From NCBI GenBank assembly GCA_026119855.1, contig JAOWBW010000036.1:2418001-2482000 (forward strand): 64,000 nucleotides of DNA, read 5' to 3'. The notes beneath the pieces were generated by a model, which saw only the letters and a list, made by a program, of their open reading frames with translations, ran no database searches and was not told the origin of the DNA. This document shows, one piece after another, positions 20,501 through 31,340 of this stretch. Source of the stretch: Campanula takesimana. Taxonomy: Eukaryota; Streptophyta; Magnoliopsida; Asterales; Campanulaceae. A program made the translations under genes and the position numbers. Each line of letters opens with the position of its first letter. The stretch's first letter is position 1.

Positions 20501-23500
20501 CCCTGATGAAACCCACACGGAGTAGCTTCTCAATCTCTTCCTTCACTTGCAAAGACCATTCCGGCTTAATGCGGCGCAGCTTCTGCTTGACTGGCTTAGC
20601 TTCTGGTGCTGTCGGGATTCTGTGCTCTACGATCGAGTTGTCGAGCCCCGGCATGTCCTTATAAGACCATGCAAACACATCCACATATTCTTTGAGTAGC
20701 TCAATCAGTGCTTCCCTTTCGGCTCCGCTGAAGAAACTCCCAATCTGCGTTTCCTTAGGCTCGGCTTCGGTTCCCAAATTCACGCATGTTAACACCTCAT
20801 CGGCAGCTTGGGCTCGAGATTCTTTTTGATTAATAACCTGTTCTGAGATTTGTTTAATGTATTCATCATTTAATGTGTCTGTGCCTGCCTCTTCTAATGA
20901 ATCATTATTAACTAAGTGTATATCATTAGTTTGATTATTAGCCAATTTATCAGTTAAAAGAGTGACTATGGAGGGATACTCGGAAAGGTCGAGGGTTTCA
21001 TTCATGGCAAAAGGGAAAATAGCGTTTGCAACAAGATCATAGTCTTCAAACGTAAGGTCGTCAGACTTAGAGGAAGACTCAAATTCAAAATGTAAAACAC
21101 TAGACTGTGGGGACGGGGATTTTGGGCGAGTGACAGGAGATGCTGCAGGAGCGGCGACAGGAGAAGGAGTAAGCCCCAGTGTTCCCATCATAAATTCCGG
21201 AGTTGCTATAGGTCCCCCAATGATGCACCAATTCTTGAGCTTGTCCCCCATGGGTACCACCAATGTCCTTGGGTCCACCTTATCTTCAGAATCGTCTCCG
21301 ATGACGGAAGCCATGTCTTCGTGCAGCCCCAGATTACCCAGATGTTGAGGCAGATATTGGCCGTCCCACGTCTCAGTCAAACTTGGAGTTTCTGCGGCTT
21401 CTATTGCTGGCTTGTCAAGGGTTGCGGCTTCAAGTTGATCTGCCAAGTCATCTGCAACCTTGGTGGAGTACTCATGCCTGATGGTTCTAACTCTTCCCGT
21501 GGCTTTGTCATATTCTATGTAAGTCAGCTTCATGTTGGACCGATCGAATTCCACATCTCTAAAAATTTCGAACCCTTTCTGCAATTTCCCGGTGTGGTCA
21601 ATCCATGGCTCGGCGAACTCAAAACACGAAAACTCCTCGCCTTCCCTGACAAAGTAGCTATTCAGGGACAGGCGGTATGGCCGCATTTCAGGCTTTTTGT
21701 AGGGAAGCTTCATCTTTTTAAGCAATTCTATCCTTTGTTGCTCCATCTTGTCTTCAAGAGTAAGGGTGTATCCTAGACCGAACAACCCTCGATGATCAAC
21801 CTCTTCAACCAATTCTGTGGGGCCTTGCAAGTTCTTACCTAGCCCCAGCCCCGGTATGAAGCCCATATTACGCAGTGTCTTAACAACAGGTGCCACTTTA
21901 TCCGTTGTTTTGGTGAGGTCGATGGTGCAGATCTGTGCTTGAGCGACTATTTCGAAGCCGTTGAAGAGTCGGCTCTCTTCCCCATGCTGAATCTGTAAGA
22001 CAAGAACGCCCTTGGTGTCCGTCCCTTGGGCAGTTACGAGATCGCTGTAGATGATGGTCACTTCATTACCAGATTGAAACTTCACACACTGGTGCAGGGA
22101 AGATGGGACAGCGCCCGACTGATGTAACCATGGCCGGCCAAGGAGGAGTGAGAAGGTTGCGGGGATGTATATGACGTGGAAGTCGGTCGGCAGGATCTTT
22201 GTTCCGATGGTAATGGGAAAGGTGACTTCGCCTATCACGGCGCGGCACGTAGAGTCATAAGCTTTGATGGTTTGCTAGGAGGGGCGTAAATCAACACCAT
22301 GAATGCCAACCACATCCGTCATCCTTGAAGGCAGGATATTAATTGCAGAACCATTATCGATGAATACACGGGGGATTCTCTTGCCATTTACCTCGACAGT
22401 GATGTATAAAGGTTCATTATGATCAACTCCGAACGCTGGCTTGTCTAGCTCCGATAAAGTAATGATGTTTCCATAGTGGATATTACCAATCATGTGGGTG
22501 ACGTCTTCCGGGGTAATAGTGGATGGTACCATGGTGGCGGCGAGGTTTTGCTCGAGCATGAGGCGATGGGCTAGGGAGGAGGTGAGTAGGGACCATAGTG
22601 AAATATGGGCTTGGGTTTGTTTGAGTTGAGTGAGGATAGGGTCTTCTTTGTCTAGGTCGGCTTGCTCAGGTTCCTTCCCAAAGACTTTCTTTGCACCCTT
22701 CGGGTCGGATTGGTACACTTGACCGGATCTTGTAAGGAGACAAACTTCTGCACGTAGCTCCTCCAAAGACAATGGCGAGTCATGACAAGGGGGCGAAACT
22801 TCGGTCTTTTCGGCCTCCTCGAAGATTTCGGCCCAAGAAAGAGGTTGAGAGGGCTTGGGACTCTCTTCCTCTAGAGATTCGACTTCACTCACTAGTTCTT
22901 CTAAAGACACAAGTAGCAAGAAGATTCTTTATTATTAGTCATTGGAATACAACCCATCTCATCACAGTCCGCCACAACAGGCTTGGCCGGATCAGTGATC
23001 TCACTAAGTTCTACCATGAGTACATTGCTAGCTACATAATCTCTAGGGTCTTCGACTACTCCCTTGTGGATGAGCTCTTGCACGGCTTTCTTGAGTTCAA
23101 AACATTCTTCGGTAGTGTGACCGGTGCACTTGTGGTAGTGGCAAAATTTTGACAAATCGCAACCAAGACGGGGGAGATGTCCTTCTAATGGTTCGAGTAT
23201 TTCTAACGTCACTAATGCCATGAAGATATCCACCATCGTGAGCCCTATCTTGTTGAAGGCATCCATGAGCTCGAGGATACTAATCTCGCATGTTTGCACC
23301 ATATTCACCCCACCCCCATTGTTGGGAAGAGGGTTATTCACCACGTTAGGACCCTTCGGCTTCTCAATCTTCTTGTCATTGATCAACCCTTGTACTACGC
23401 GCTTCAATTGAATACAACCATCCGTTGTGTGCCCGATGTGCTTGTGATACTTGCAGAACTTGGAGGCGTCCAAATCAGTTCTTGGGTAGGCGGGCTGGTA

Positions 23501-25038
23501 ATTCTCCAAAGGCTTGATAAGACCTCTCTTGACTAACACGTCAAAGACTTTCCCCATAGGCATTCCAAAATCGTCAAGGTGTTCCCTCTCTCTTTGCGGC
23601 GGAGCCCCGTTCCTTGTTACGGCTTGGACATCTAGCGGGACCTCTTTTTGGACCATATTCACTTGGCCGACGGCCTCCTTTCCACCCCTAGGAGGCGCAG
23701 GCGCAGTAGGAGCCTTGTAGCGGAAGGAGTTGTTGTTGTTGTTGGTCTTTGGACTTTCCTTTGGCGGCACAATCCCAGTGAACCCTGCTTCGTACCTTAC
23801 TCCGGCGTCAACCATTTCCCGCAAATCAGGGAAGTAACCATTACCTATAGCTGCTTTCATCTCCGGTAGCAAGCACTTGTAGAAAATCTGTTTCTGTTCC
23901 TTCGCTTTTGGTGGGTATTGGACCTCGCACAACCGATGATTCCACCTCTTGTAAAAATCATAAATAGCCTCGCCGGGCTTTTGCATAGTGTTCTCAAGGT
24001 CGGTTCGATTCACATGCCAATCCAAGTTAGCTTGATACTTCTCACAGAAAATGGCACTGATTTGATCCCACGTTTGCCTCTCGCTTGGTTCTAGCCCCAA
24101 GAACCAACGCAGAGCTATACCATCCAAAGTGCTATGAAATACGCGAGCCATTTGTTCGTTGGTGCAGTCACGAGCCCTCATGGCCAACACATAACTATCC
24201 AAATGAGTCTTAGGACACGAGTCACCATGAAACATTGCCACCTTAGGCATCTTGAAATCCTTGGGGAGAGCCCCCACTTGGCTAGGGTTGATTGTCTTGG
24301 TAGTCGGTGCACTTTGCTTATCCACGGTCTCGATCAACTTTCGCATTTGCTCTTGCATGGCCATAACCACAGGGTGATTGGAGATGTCGGGGATAGTTTC
24401 TGACAGAATGACGGGAGGAGTAGTGGAAGCAGTAGCAGCGGCCATCCCAATACTCAGAGGCAACGAGGTGCGGGTAGTTTGCTAGCGGAGAGGTAGCCAC
24501 CAAGCAATTCAGGGGAAGGTTCATAGACAGCCTTGTTCTTGCTCATGGTAGTGAAACCTTGTTGGGTGTAGAGAGGAGGAGGTGGAACATTGCGGTAGCT
24601 TGGGAATGGGAAGGCAGTAGCATTGGTGTTGGGGGGACAGTTGGTATCGACCTCTTCATCCTCGACATAAATGAAATTCTCCCCATCGGGCACCAGTTTA
24701 GTCCCCTTTTGTTGAATGTGACCCTTCAACTGTTGGTTCTGGTCTTCCAACATCTTGTTGCTTTCCTCGAGATTCTTGATCTTGGCTTCGAGACCGGCGA
24801 GGAAGTTCTGGAGGCTTGGGGGAATACCATTGAGAGTAGCCTCAGTGTTGAGCTCGGCGGCACTAGCAGGAGGAGCAGAGGCTGAAGCTGAAGCGGGAGT
24901 TGACATTGCTGATGACGAGACTGAGAACGTGGACGGAGTAGAAGCTTCACGTTGTAGTCGACCACCCGAGCGGATCCAAACTTGCTTTGCTGAAAGGTTG
25001 AAGGGTAATGAAGCTTTTAGGAGAGGGGGAAGGCTCAT
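17521..25038 (-). pseudogene. gag-pol: Tat2 gag-pol, decayed Ty3/gypsy Tat-lineage polyprotein
   Basis: Reads right to left. Gag N-terminus with a coiled coil (25038-24454); gag core and two CxxHx4Hx4C knuckles, CKYHKHIGHTTDGC and CHYHKCTGHTTEEC (24463-22901); protease VFIDNGSAIN (near 22350); G-patch-like MGFIPGLGLGKNLQG; reverse transcriptase with FCYTVMPFGLRNAG and YVDD (to about 19740); RNase H; second, archaeal-type RNase H from WQLFFDGAANKRG; integrase finger and D,D,E core (18546-17983); C-terminal module (17934-17521). Lesions visible: frameshifts near 24465-24490, 22905-22935 and 19740-19750; TAG at 22275-22277; TAA at 18574-18576; TAG at 17983-17985, replacing the Trp of ALWGY. Two knuckles against one in Tat1 and a shorter gag show a separate family. 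Not functional. Confidence 0.92.
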
Positions 25039-26151
25039 GCAAAGTATATTTTAATTTACAAAAACATACATTATTTACATCCTAATTGGTTGGAAGGGGT
25101 ACCCCTTTTTCGCAACTAGTTAGAAGACTACGATCAGTGGAGGCCATCACTACGTCTATAGACCCCTCGTTTTTCACCTGCATTGCACACCCCCAAACGG
25201 ACAATTTGGGCGAGGGTCCTATAGGGCAAGCGGCTTCCACCAACCATCGGATCCTACGACTAACCCTCCCTTAAAGGCATTTAACGTGATGTCTATGTTG
25301 CATCCTACGCAAGTTAATGATGAGCGGAGATCTTGACAATAAACACTCATCTCACCATGGCACGTCCCTTGTAGGGAAATCACTTTTTTGTGCACTTTCT
25401 CTCAAAGATCTCGATTCATCATTGACTTGGGGATGACTCGACATAGACAGCGCGTTAATTGACTATTAAGAAAAAGCTAGCCAAACCAACCGGTCAAAAC
25501 CTAGGTGTGATACCTATACTAGTGTGGGTTGACACGGGTTAGGTAAAAGGTTCCCACCGTATACGGTGAGTGGAATAGACGAGTGACTCGAAAAGAGTGC
25601 GACAGTAGCGCACAAATTCCTGCACATCGACTACTCCGGGTAATGGGGACCTGTGCAGTGCTGACACGGACTAGTGGTAGTGTTGTGGCAAGAAACTAAT
25701 TCTTTTTAAGGAGAAAAGAGAGAAGTTCTGAATGTTTGAATGATGCTATGCAATGCAATGCAGGAGAAGGAAAATAATGTACAAGGGAACATAGCAAAGT
25801 TTTGTTTGACCCTAATACTAAGGCGAAAATAACAAAGGTACAAGGATACAAGGTATATACAAAGTACAAGTATCAACAAAGTACAAGTATTAACATTGCG
25901 GGGTGCACGGATGCATGTGTAAACATGGCAAGTATGTGAGGTGCATGTATAAACATGGCAAGTGTGTGCATGTGTAAACATGGCAAGTGTGTGTAGGGTG
26001 CATGTGTAAACATGGCAAGTGTGTGAGGTGCATGTGTAAACATGGCAGGTGTGTGCATGTGTAAACATGGCAAGTGTGTGCATGTGTAAACATGGCAAGC
26101 ATCATGATGTGACGAAAGTTAGACCCACTAAGTTTGAAAAAGTTTCAAAGC
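25039..26151 (-). other. Tat2 5' leader
   Basis: About 1.1 kb of non-coding leader between PBS and gag. Apart from the tandem repeat at 25897-26102 I see no structure I can name. Confidence 0.65.
25897..26102. repeat. Minisatellite in the Tat2 leader (unit about 24-33 bp)
   Basis: About eight copies of a unit of the type GCATGTGTAAACATGGCAAGTGT, alternating short (about 24 bp) and longer variants with an added GAGGT or TAGGGT. On the minus strand all frames are open, giving MFTHAHTCHVY-type peptides, which are repeat artefacts. Confidence 0.9.
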
Positions 26152-26172
26152 AGTCCCCAGCAGAGTCGCCAC
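26152..26172 (-). other. Primer binding site of Tat2
   Basis: On the minus strand TGGCGACTCTGCTGGGGACT follows the LTR end, identical to Tat1. A partial copy (AGAGTCGCCAC on plus) is at 26269-26279 within the LTR. Confidence 0.85.
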
Positions 26173-27322
26173 TGTGAATACCCCTTTCCGATGAAGCGAC
26201 GCATGGGAAGTATCTTGTGATTATTTTTATTTACAAAAGGAATATTCTTAACGACATTAAAATTATGAGAGTCGCCACGCCGTTTTAATTAAAGCCAAAA
26301 CATTGAAAAAAGCATTTTTAGTGGGTTCGGGGGTCAAATTACAACAAGAGAAGAATATTGGACGTTATCACTCCTATTGCCCGAATTGATCGGTCTTTCT
26401 ATCATGATGCGGTGTATGTAGTGTGTTAGTGATTGAGACCGGATCCGAAGATTGCCTACGTTCCTCTCAATGTGAGAAGCTCAGGTCAGCGTAGTTCGCA
26501 GAGAATTAGAATAGGCAGAAGAATCGGGATCATGCATAATGAGGGGGGAATTACCTAAAGTTTAGGGTTTAGAAGTAGTTCCTAGATCATCCTCGGGTTG
26601 ATGAACCCTCGATCATCATCGGCTGTGAAATGACATGTAATTATGAAGATCGCAACCCTAAATATAGCATAAATAAGGTTTTAATCTATGAACACGAAGA
26701 ACATGCGAAGAACATATTATGAACATATGAATGAGCATGCAAAGAATATGAAGAAACTATGAATAAACATGTACGAACATGAATATTAAAGATCTACATT
26801 AAAAATAATGCAAGAACACGAAGAAAAAGTTAGAAAACTTACCTATGTTGGCAAGAAATAAACCTTGGATCTTCTTGAGTGTTTGAATGTTAATTAGAGA
26901 GCAAAATATTGTTTAAGAACTCCAAAACTCGGACTTAGAGCTCTCAAAATCGGATCCCTAAACCAATAGCATGGGATTGATTTATATAGTAAACTGATAG
27001 GAAGATCTGACGGCTGAGATCATCCAGAGCAAGGTTGGCCGCCTGGCCATGGTTGAAGCCGGTGACAAGAGTGGCCGCGTGGCCAAGATCAACACGGAGC
27101 AAGGTTGGCCGCGTGGCCAAGGTTGCAGGCTGACTTGATTCTTAAGCTAGGGTTTCTGCATGGTTTTAAGGAAACCATTTATTACCTATTTTGATAGATT
27201 TTGCCATAAATGAGATATTTTGGGAATCCGAAACAAGTCTTTGCAAGGTGTCTAATTCCTATAAAGTCCTTGTATTTTTTGGGAAAGTCCTAATAAACTC
27301 ATTTTCAGGTCGGGTACTAACA
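26173..27322 (-). repeat. 5' LTR of Tat2 (about 1,150 bp)
   Basis: Starts TGTGAATACCCC next to the PBS and is proposed to end at GGGTACTAACA (27322), which matches the start as an imperfect inverted end. Minus-strand TATA box CTATATAAAT is at 26989-26980. Three TTGGCCGCGTGGCCAA-type motifs lie upstream of it at 27035-27050, 27071-27086 and 27105-27120. The CTACG/CGTAG element is present at 26436-26497. The right border is less certain than the left because no second LTR is in the window. Confidence 0.7.
27035..27120. promoter_or_regulatory. Three TTGGCCGCGTGGCCAA-type motifs upstream of the Tat2 LTR TATA box
   Basis: Copies at 27035, 27071 and 27105 (spacing 36 and 34 bp). Each is a 6-bp inverted repeat TTGGCC/GGCCAA (or GTGGCC, GGCCAT) around a 4-bp GCGT or GCCT core. 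The distance to the TATA box is about 46-131 bp. Preceded by GATCTGACGGCTG at 27004. Confidence 0.6.
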
Positions 27323-28200
27323 GTTACGCACTGGAAAATGAGGAAAATATTTTTCGGAAAATGGTTTTCCCTCTTTTTTAAGTAAAATAACTTACGGATT
27401 TTTACTAAGCAAGTCATTTTCCGGAATATGTTAACTCCCTCACTCACACCCAACACTCCATAAAACCCCACCCTACCCACTACACCCCAACACCACCCTC
27501 TCCATCCATCCTATCCCACCCCCACCCACCCTCCAACCTTTCCTTCCCTCCCTCATCCCCCTACCCCCTCCACACACCCCACCCCACCCCCCCCCAAAAA
27601 AAAAAAAAAAAAATACTCTTATTAAAATTATTTTCTAACAACTCCCATACTCTCGCTTCTTACCCCCACTACCCCACCACACACACCCTTCCCCCCCCCC
27701 CCCAAAAAAAAAATAACTCTTATTAAAATTATTTTCTAGCAACTCCCACACTCCCGCTCCCTACCCCCACCCACCCACCCCCCCCCCCCAAAAAAAAAAA
27801 AAAAAAAAAAAAAACTTATTTTCACTCATATTTAAATAAAAAAATGAACACTCCAACTACCCCACCACCCTACCCCCCACCCACCCTCGCCCCACCCCAA
27901 AAAAAAAAAATGAACAGCTCCACCACCTCACCCCACCCCACCCTCCGCCCACACCATTTTTTTTTACTCTTATTAAAATTATTTTCTAACAACTCCAACA
28001 CACACACCCCCCACCCCACTTCCACCCCCCACCAACCACCCAATTCCACCCTCACCCACCTACACCACCACCCCACCCCCCACCAAAAAAAAAAAACTTC
28101 TTTTCACGCTTATTAAAATTATTATTGAACACCTCCCCCTACCCCCCTCCCCACCTCCCCTACCCCCACCCAACATCACCCATCCCACCCCCACGCCAAC
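27323..28200. repeat. C-rich and A-tract repeats with a repeated TTATTAAAATTATTTTCTA core
   Basis: Blocks of C-rich sequence and poly-A tracts alternate with the word TTATTAAAATTATTTTCTA (near 27620, 27719, 27970 and a variant at 28109), forming an irregular tandem array of roughly 100-130-bp units. The left edge (27330-27425) has GGAAAA(T)-rich sequence similar to the arms of the foldback that follows. Pro/Thr-rich ORFs here are compositional. Confidence 0.7.
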
Positions 28201-28201
28201 C

Positions 28202-28560
28202 CTCATTCAAATTTTTCTCATATTACTTTTTTTCTCAAAATAATATTTTTTTCTCAAATTAAATTATTTTTTTCTCATATTAAATTATTATTTTTCTCAT
28301 ATGAAAATATTTTTCGGAAAACATTTTCTTTAAATTTATCAAACAACCAAAAACATGTTTATGTCATTTTTCGGAAAACATTTTCATTTTCCGGGAAATG
28401 TTTTTCGAAAAATGACATAAACATGTTTTGTTGTTTGGTAAATCTAAGGAAAATGTTTTCCGAAAAATATTTTTATATGAGAAAAATAATAATTTAATAT
28501 GAGAAAAAAAAATATGAGGAAAAAAAATGGTAATATGAGAAAAAAAAAATTGAATGGGGG
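28202..28560. repeat. Large imperfect inverted repeat (foldback), centre near 28383
   Basis: The left arm (CTCATATTAAATTATT..., ATATTTTTCGGAAAACATTTTC, CAACCAAAAACATG, GTCATTTTTCGGAAAAC) is mirrored by the right arm (GTTTTTCGAAAAATGAC, CATGTTTTGTTGTTTGG, GAAAATGTTTTCCGAAAAATAT, AATAATTTAATATGAG). Arms are about 170 bp. A MITE-like or foldback element is likely, and its outer ends may include the C-rich and G-rich flanks. Confidence 0.8.
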
Positions 28561-28682
28561 TGGGGGTTTGGGGTTGGGGTGGGATGGGTGGTCCGGGAAA
28601 ACATTTTGCGGTGGTTGTTTTACGCGAAACAAACGGAGCCTTAATTCTCCCTCAACATATAACAAGTTCTAATTCCTACTTA

Positions 28683-29378
28683 GACCATCTACAGTGGATT
28701 CAACACCATTTTCCATTCAACACCCACTTTATCACTCCACATCATCTTCTCTGTCTTCCAACTAATTCATTCAACACTCATTCAACTTTTAACCCTACAA
28801 TGGTTTGTTTAATCCCCCATTCAACACTTTTCTCACTCATCATCCTATACCCCACCACTTAAAATTTATTTTTTATTTTTTATTTTTATGATTAGTATTG
28901 AAATGGTTATTATTGGGATCAATTTCAAGAAAAAAAAATGGTTTTTTTTGTGTCGAAATACATTGAAACTTACGCCAATTTAAAGAGAAAAAAAATAGGA
29001 ATTTTGGTGTAAAAAAAAAAACATTTTCTGTGAAATAATTGAGCTCAAATAATTGGGATAAAAGAAAATAATTCGGAAATATCGCCAGCAAATCACAGCT
29101 AGACACGTGGCCCAACCAGGAGAAAAAAAAAAAAAAAAAACATGGCCGTTGCGCTTAACGCGCCCTTGTCCGCGCGTGCATTACACGCGCCTCGTCCGCC
29201 CATTCGTTGGCCGCCGCGTGTCCTGGCCGACTGCCACTTTCTCCATTCAACGAGTGTTTAATCCATTCAACAAAATTGCCATTCAACGCCCATTAATCAA
29301 GCCATTGCAGCCATTCAACCCCTTCTTTTTTGTTGAATCCCCATTCAACACCCAAAAACCCAACCATTGTACATGGTC
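28683..29378. mobile_element. PIF/Harbinger-like non-autonomous element with TTA target duplication
   Basis: Ends GACCATCTACAGTGG (28683) and CCATTGTACATGGTC (29378) are imperfect terminal inverted repeats flanked by TTA on both sides (28680-28682, 29379-29381). The interior is rich in CATTCAACACC words. No transposase is visible. The superfamily is inferred from the 3-bp TTA duplication only. Confidence 0.65.
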
Positions 29379-29417
29379 TTAGACTATATAATGAGATCAT
29401 TAAGGGTAATGACGTAC

Positions 29418-29612
29418 CAAAGAGCTCTAGCTCAAGTGGTATCCGGTGCTAGCTTCCCATGTGGAGGTCAAGAGGTCGAATCGCGTCAGGAAGATTTGTG
29501 TTAGCCTATTTATAGGCTTAGTTGTAGCCTTCATGGCATTTGTGTTATAGGCCCAGTTGTAGCCTTCATGGCATTATCGATTAATAAAAAAAAAACATTT
29601 AAAAAAAAAAAA
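29418..29612 (+). mobile_element. tRNA-derived SINE with 13-bp target duplication
   Basis: Perfect direct repeats GGTAATGACGTAC flank it (29405-29417 and 29613-29625). It begins with an A-box-like TAGCTCAAGTGGT, then a B-box-like AGGTCGAATCGCG, and ends in an A-rich tail. A short internal duplication (GTTGTAGCCTTCATGGCATT) occurs twice near 29520-29575. Structure and flanks fit L1-assisted retroposition. Confidence 0.88.
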
Positions 29613-29724
29613 AGGTAATGACGTACTTATATTACATAATATGCCTAAATTGGACTTTTTAGCAAATGTCCCTCAAAATTAAATTTGGACATTCATTTAG
29701 AGACGGACGGTGTAATAATTTCTT

Positions 29725-30040
29725 GTACATACGGGCCTATTCCTTCTTGTTGAGGTTTTTTTTTTTTTTCTTGAAATGCACAGGATGTTGAGAAGAAGCT
29801 AATAGAAGATTCAAAAGTTTCAGTTGAGGGAAATTCTCCGAAAGTACATTTAACTTCTCAAAAATTAGAAAATTCATTATGAGACAAAAGTTTTAGAAAT
29901 TTGGACATTAATCAAGCTATGTGTGTACTGAAGGACTAGAAATACTGGTTAATTAACATGATGCCATAAGCCCATATTAGTCATATCCTGTATCATACCC
30001 AATGTGATTAAGATCAGATTCACGCCATGTACCTACCAAC
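29725..30040. pseudogene. Rearranged copy of DUF1664 gene segments (exons 10, 9, 7)
   Basis: 29725-29860 is a sense-on-plus copy of the DUF1664 exon 10 region, including its T-tract/CACAG acceptor (source 38700-38560, minus). 29920-30035 is an antisense-on-plus copy of three separate source segments, about 38890-38933, 39034-39076 (exon 9) and 39340-39388 (exon 7), joined with the intervening DNA missing. The copy therefore carries one block inverted and the others direct relative to the source. Non-functional as a gene; mutations such as GAT-GTT for GAT-GCT are present. Confidence 0.85.
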
Positions 30041-30095
30041 AACCTAGGTTATCTTATTATACTTTATGTTATACCGCCATTTTGATTACATCTTA

Positions 30096-30272
30096 CTCCC
30101 TCCTTGACTCCGTCCCAAAATGATCTTCTCATTTGCCTTTTTTCATTGTCCCAAAAGGTTCTTCACATTTCTACATTTTATGCTTAAACAAAGCATGGCT
30201 AGTGAAGCAATTGTTCATATCCTTAAAAAGTTTGAATAGTCAAACGCGGAGATCATTTTGGGACGGAGGGAG
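30096..30272. mobile_element. Stowaway-like MITE (177 bp)
   Basis: Ends CTCCCTCC...CCGTCCCAAAATGAT and ATCATTTTGGGACGGAGGGAG are terminal inverted repeats; the left end has a short insertion. TA flanks both sides (30094-30095, 30273-30274). No coding capacity; Tc1/mariner mobilisation is inferred from the TA duplication and ends. Confidence 0.85.
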
Positions 30273-30760
30273 TATTCAAGTAAATTGTAGCCACATTTTT
30301 TTTTGTATGGAGGGAAATTAATATTCTGGTCACAGAACTATTTACCGAATTTACATGTAATCACCTTTTTTTAAATGTCATCACTGAATTAGTTTGCTTT
30401 TTGCAATATCACTACTTAGTAATAATTTAATGAAAAATAGTCGCATAACCTCACATGAAAATTTTAAAACTTTTGATTATGTGTTGGCTGACTAGATTTA
30501 AGGGAATTGGGCAAAAAAAAAAAAAAAAAAACTATGCAGACCCTAAAAATAATTTCGCATTATAAATTATAAAGGCCTAAATGACATGTTTCGCATTATA
30601 AATTATAAAGGGGCCTTGGACTCTAGGGCTCTGAGTCCAGATTCAAACCCAAATAAGGAAAATCCAGATGGAAAATTCCTCATACACCCCTCACTAGCAA
30701 AATGATGTAAAAAGACTAAAATACCTTCATATCTCTTCCCAACTTTACTTTTTTGGCCAA
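30273..30760. other. AT-rich sequence without recognised gene
   Basis: No gene. A 36-bp direct duplication (TTTCGCATTATAAATTATAAAGG...) occurs at about 30553 and 30588. A related word (AATTATAAAGGGCCTAAAT) recurs near 32550, so 30553-32570 may be one degraded element. Confidence 0.5.
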
Positions 30761-30764
30761 ATTT

Positions 30765-31340
30765 TAGTCAACTCTTATAACTTACACATAATTATCATAT
30801 AAGAGTTTAAAAAATTACTTTTATTATTTTTTTACAAAAAAATAATAATTTTTTTTTTGTCAAACTTGGTCAAACAGCAGTCAAACTCTTATAACTAACA
30901 CATAAGAGTCAAAAATTTCACCTTTTCCATTTTTTTTACAAAAATAATAATAAATTTTTTGGTCAAACTTGGTCAAACAGCTGTCAAACTTTTATAACTA
31001 ACACATAATTATCATATAAGAGTTACAAAAATTATTTTTTTCATTTTTACAAAAAAAAAAAATTATAATTTTTTTGTCAAATTTGGTCAAACAACAGTCA
31101 AACTCTTATAACTAACACATAAGAATAAAAAAAATCACTTTTTCCATTTTTTTTACAAAAAAATTAGCAAAATTTTTTGGTCAAATTTGGTCAAACAACA
31201 GTCAAACTCTTATTACTTACACATAATTATCATATAAGAGTTACAAAAAAAAAAAAACTTTTTTCATTTTTTTACAAAAAAAAAATAATTTTTTTGTCAA
31301 ATTTGGTCAAACAGCAGTCAAACTCTTATAACTGACACAT
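30765..31340. repeat. Alternating tandem repeat, monomer about 105-115 bp, dimeric period about 215 bp
   Basis: Six monomers start near 30765, 30885, 30982, 31095, 31200 and 31312. All contain GGTCAAAC(A)nCAGTCAAACTCTTATAAC(T)NACACATAA. Types alternate: one with ATTATCATATAAGAGTT after this core, the other with AGAGTCAAAAA or AGAATAAAA. A- and T-tracts separate them. Confidence 0.85.

Noticed and set aside
25706..26105. Cys/His-rich minus-strand ORFs in the Tat2 leader
   Set aside because: The THAHTCHVYTC peptides are translations of the minisatellite; all frames are open.
27844..28116. Pro/Thr-rich ORF
   Set aside because: Produced by C-rich and poly-A low-complexity sequence.
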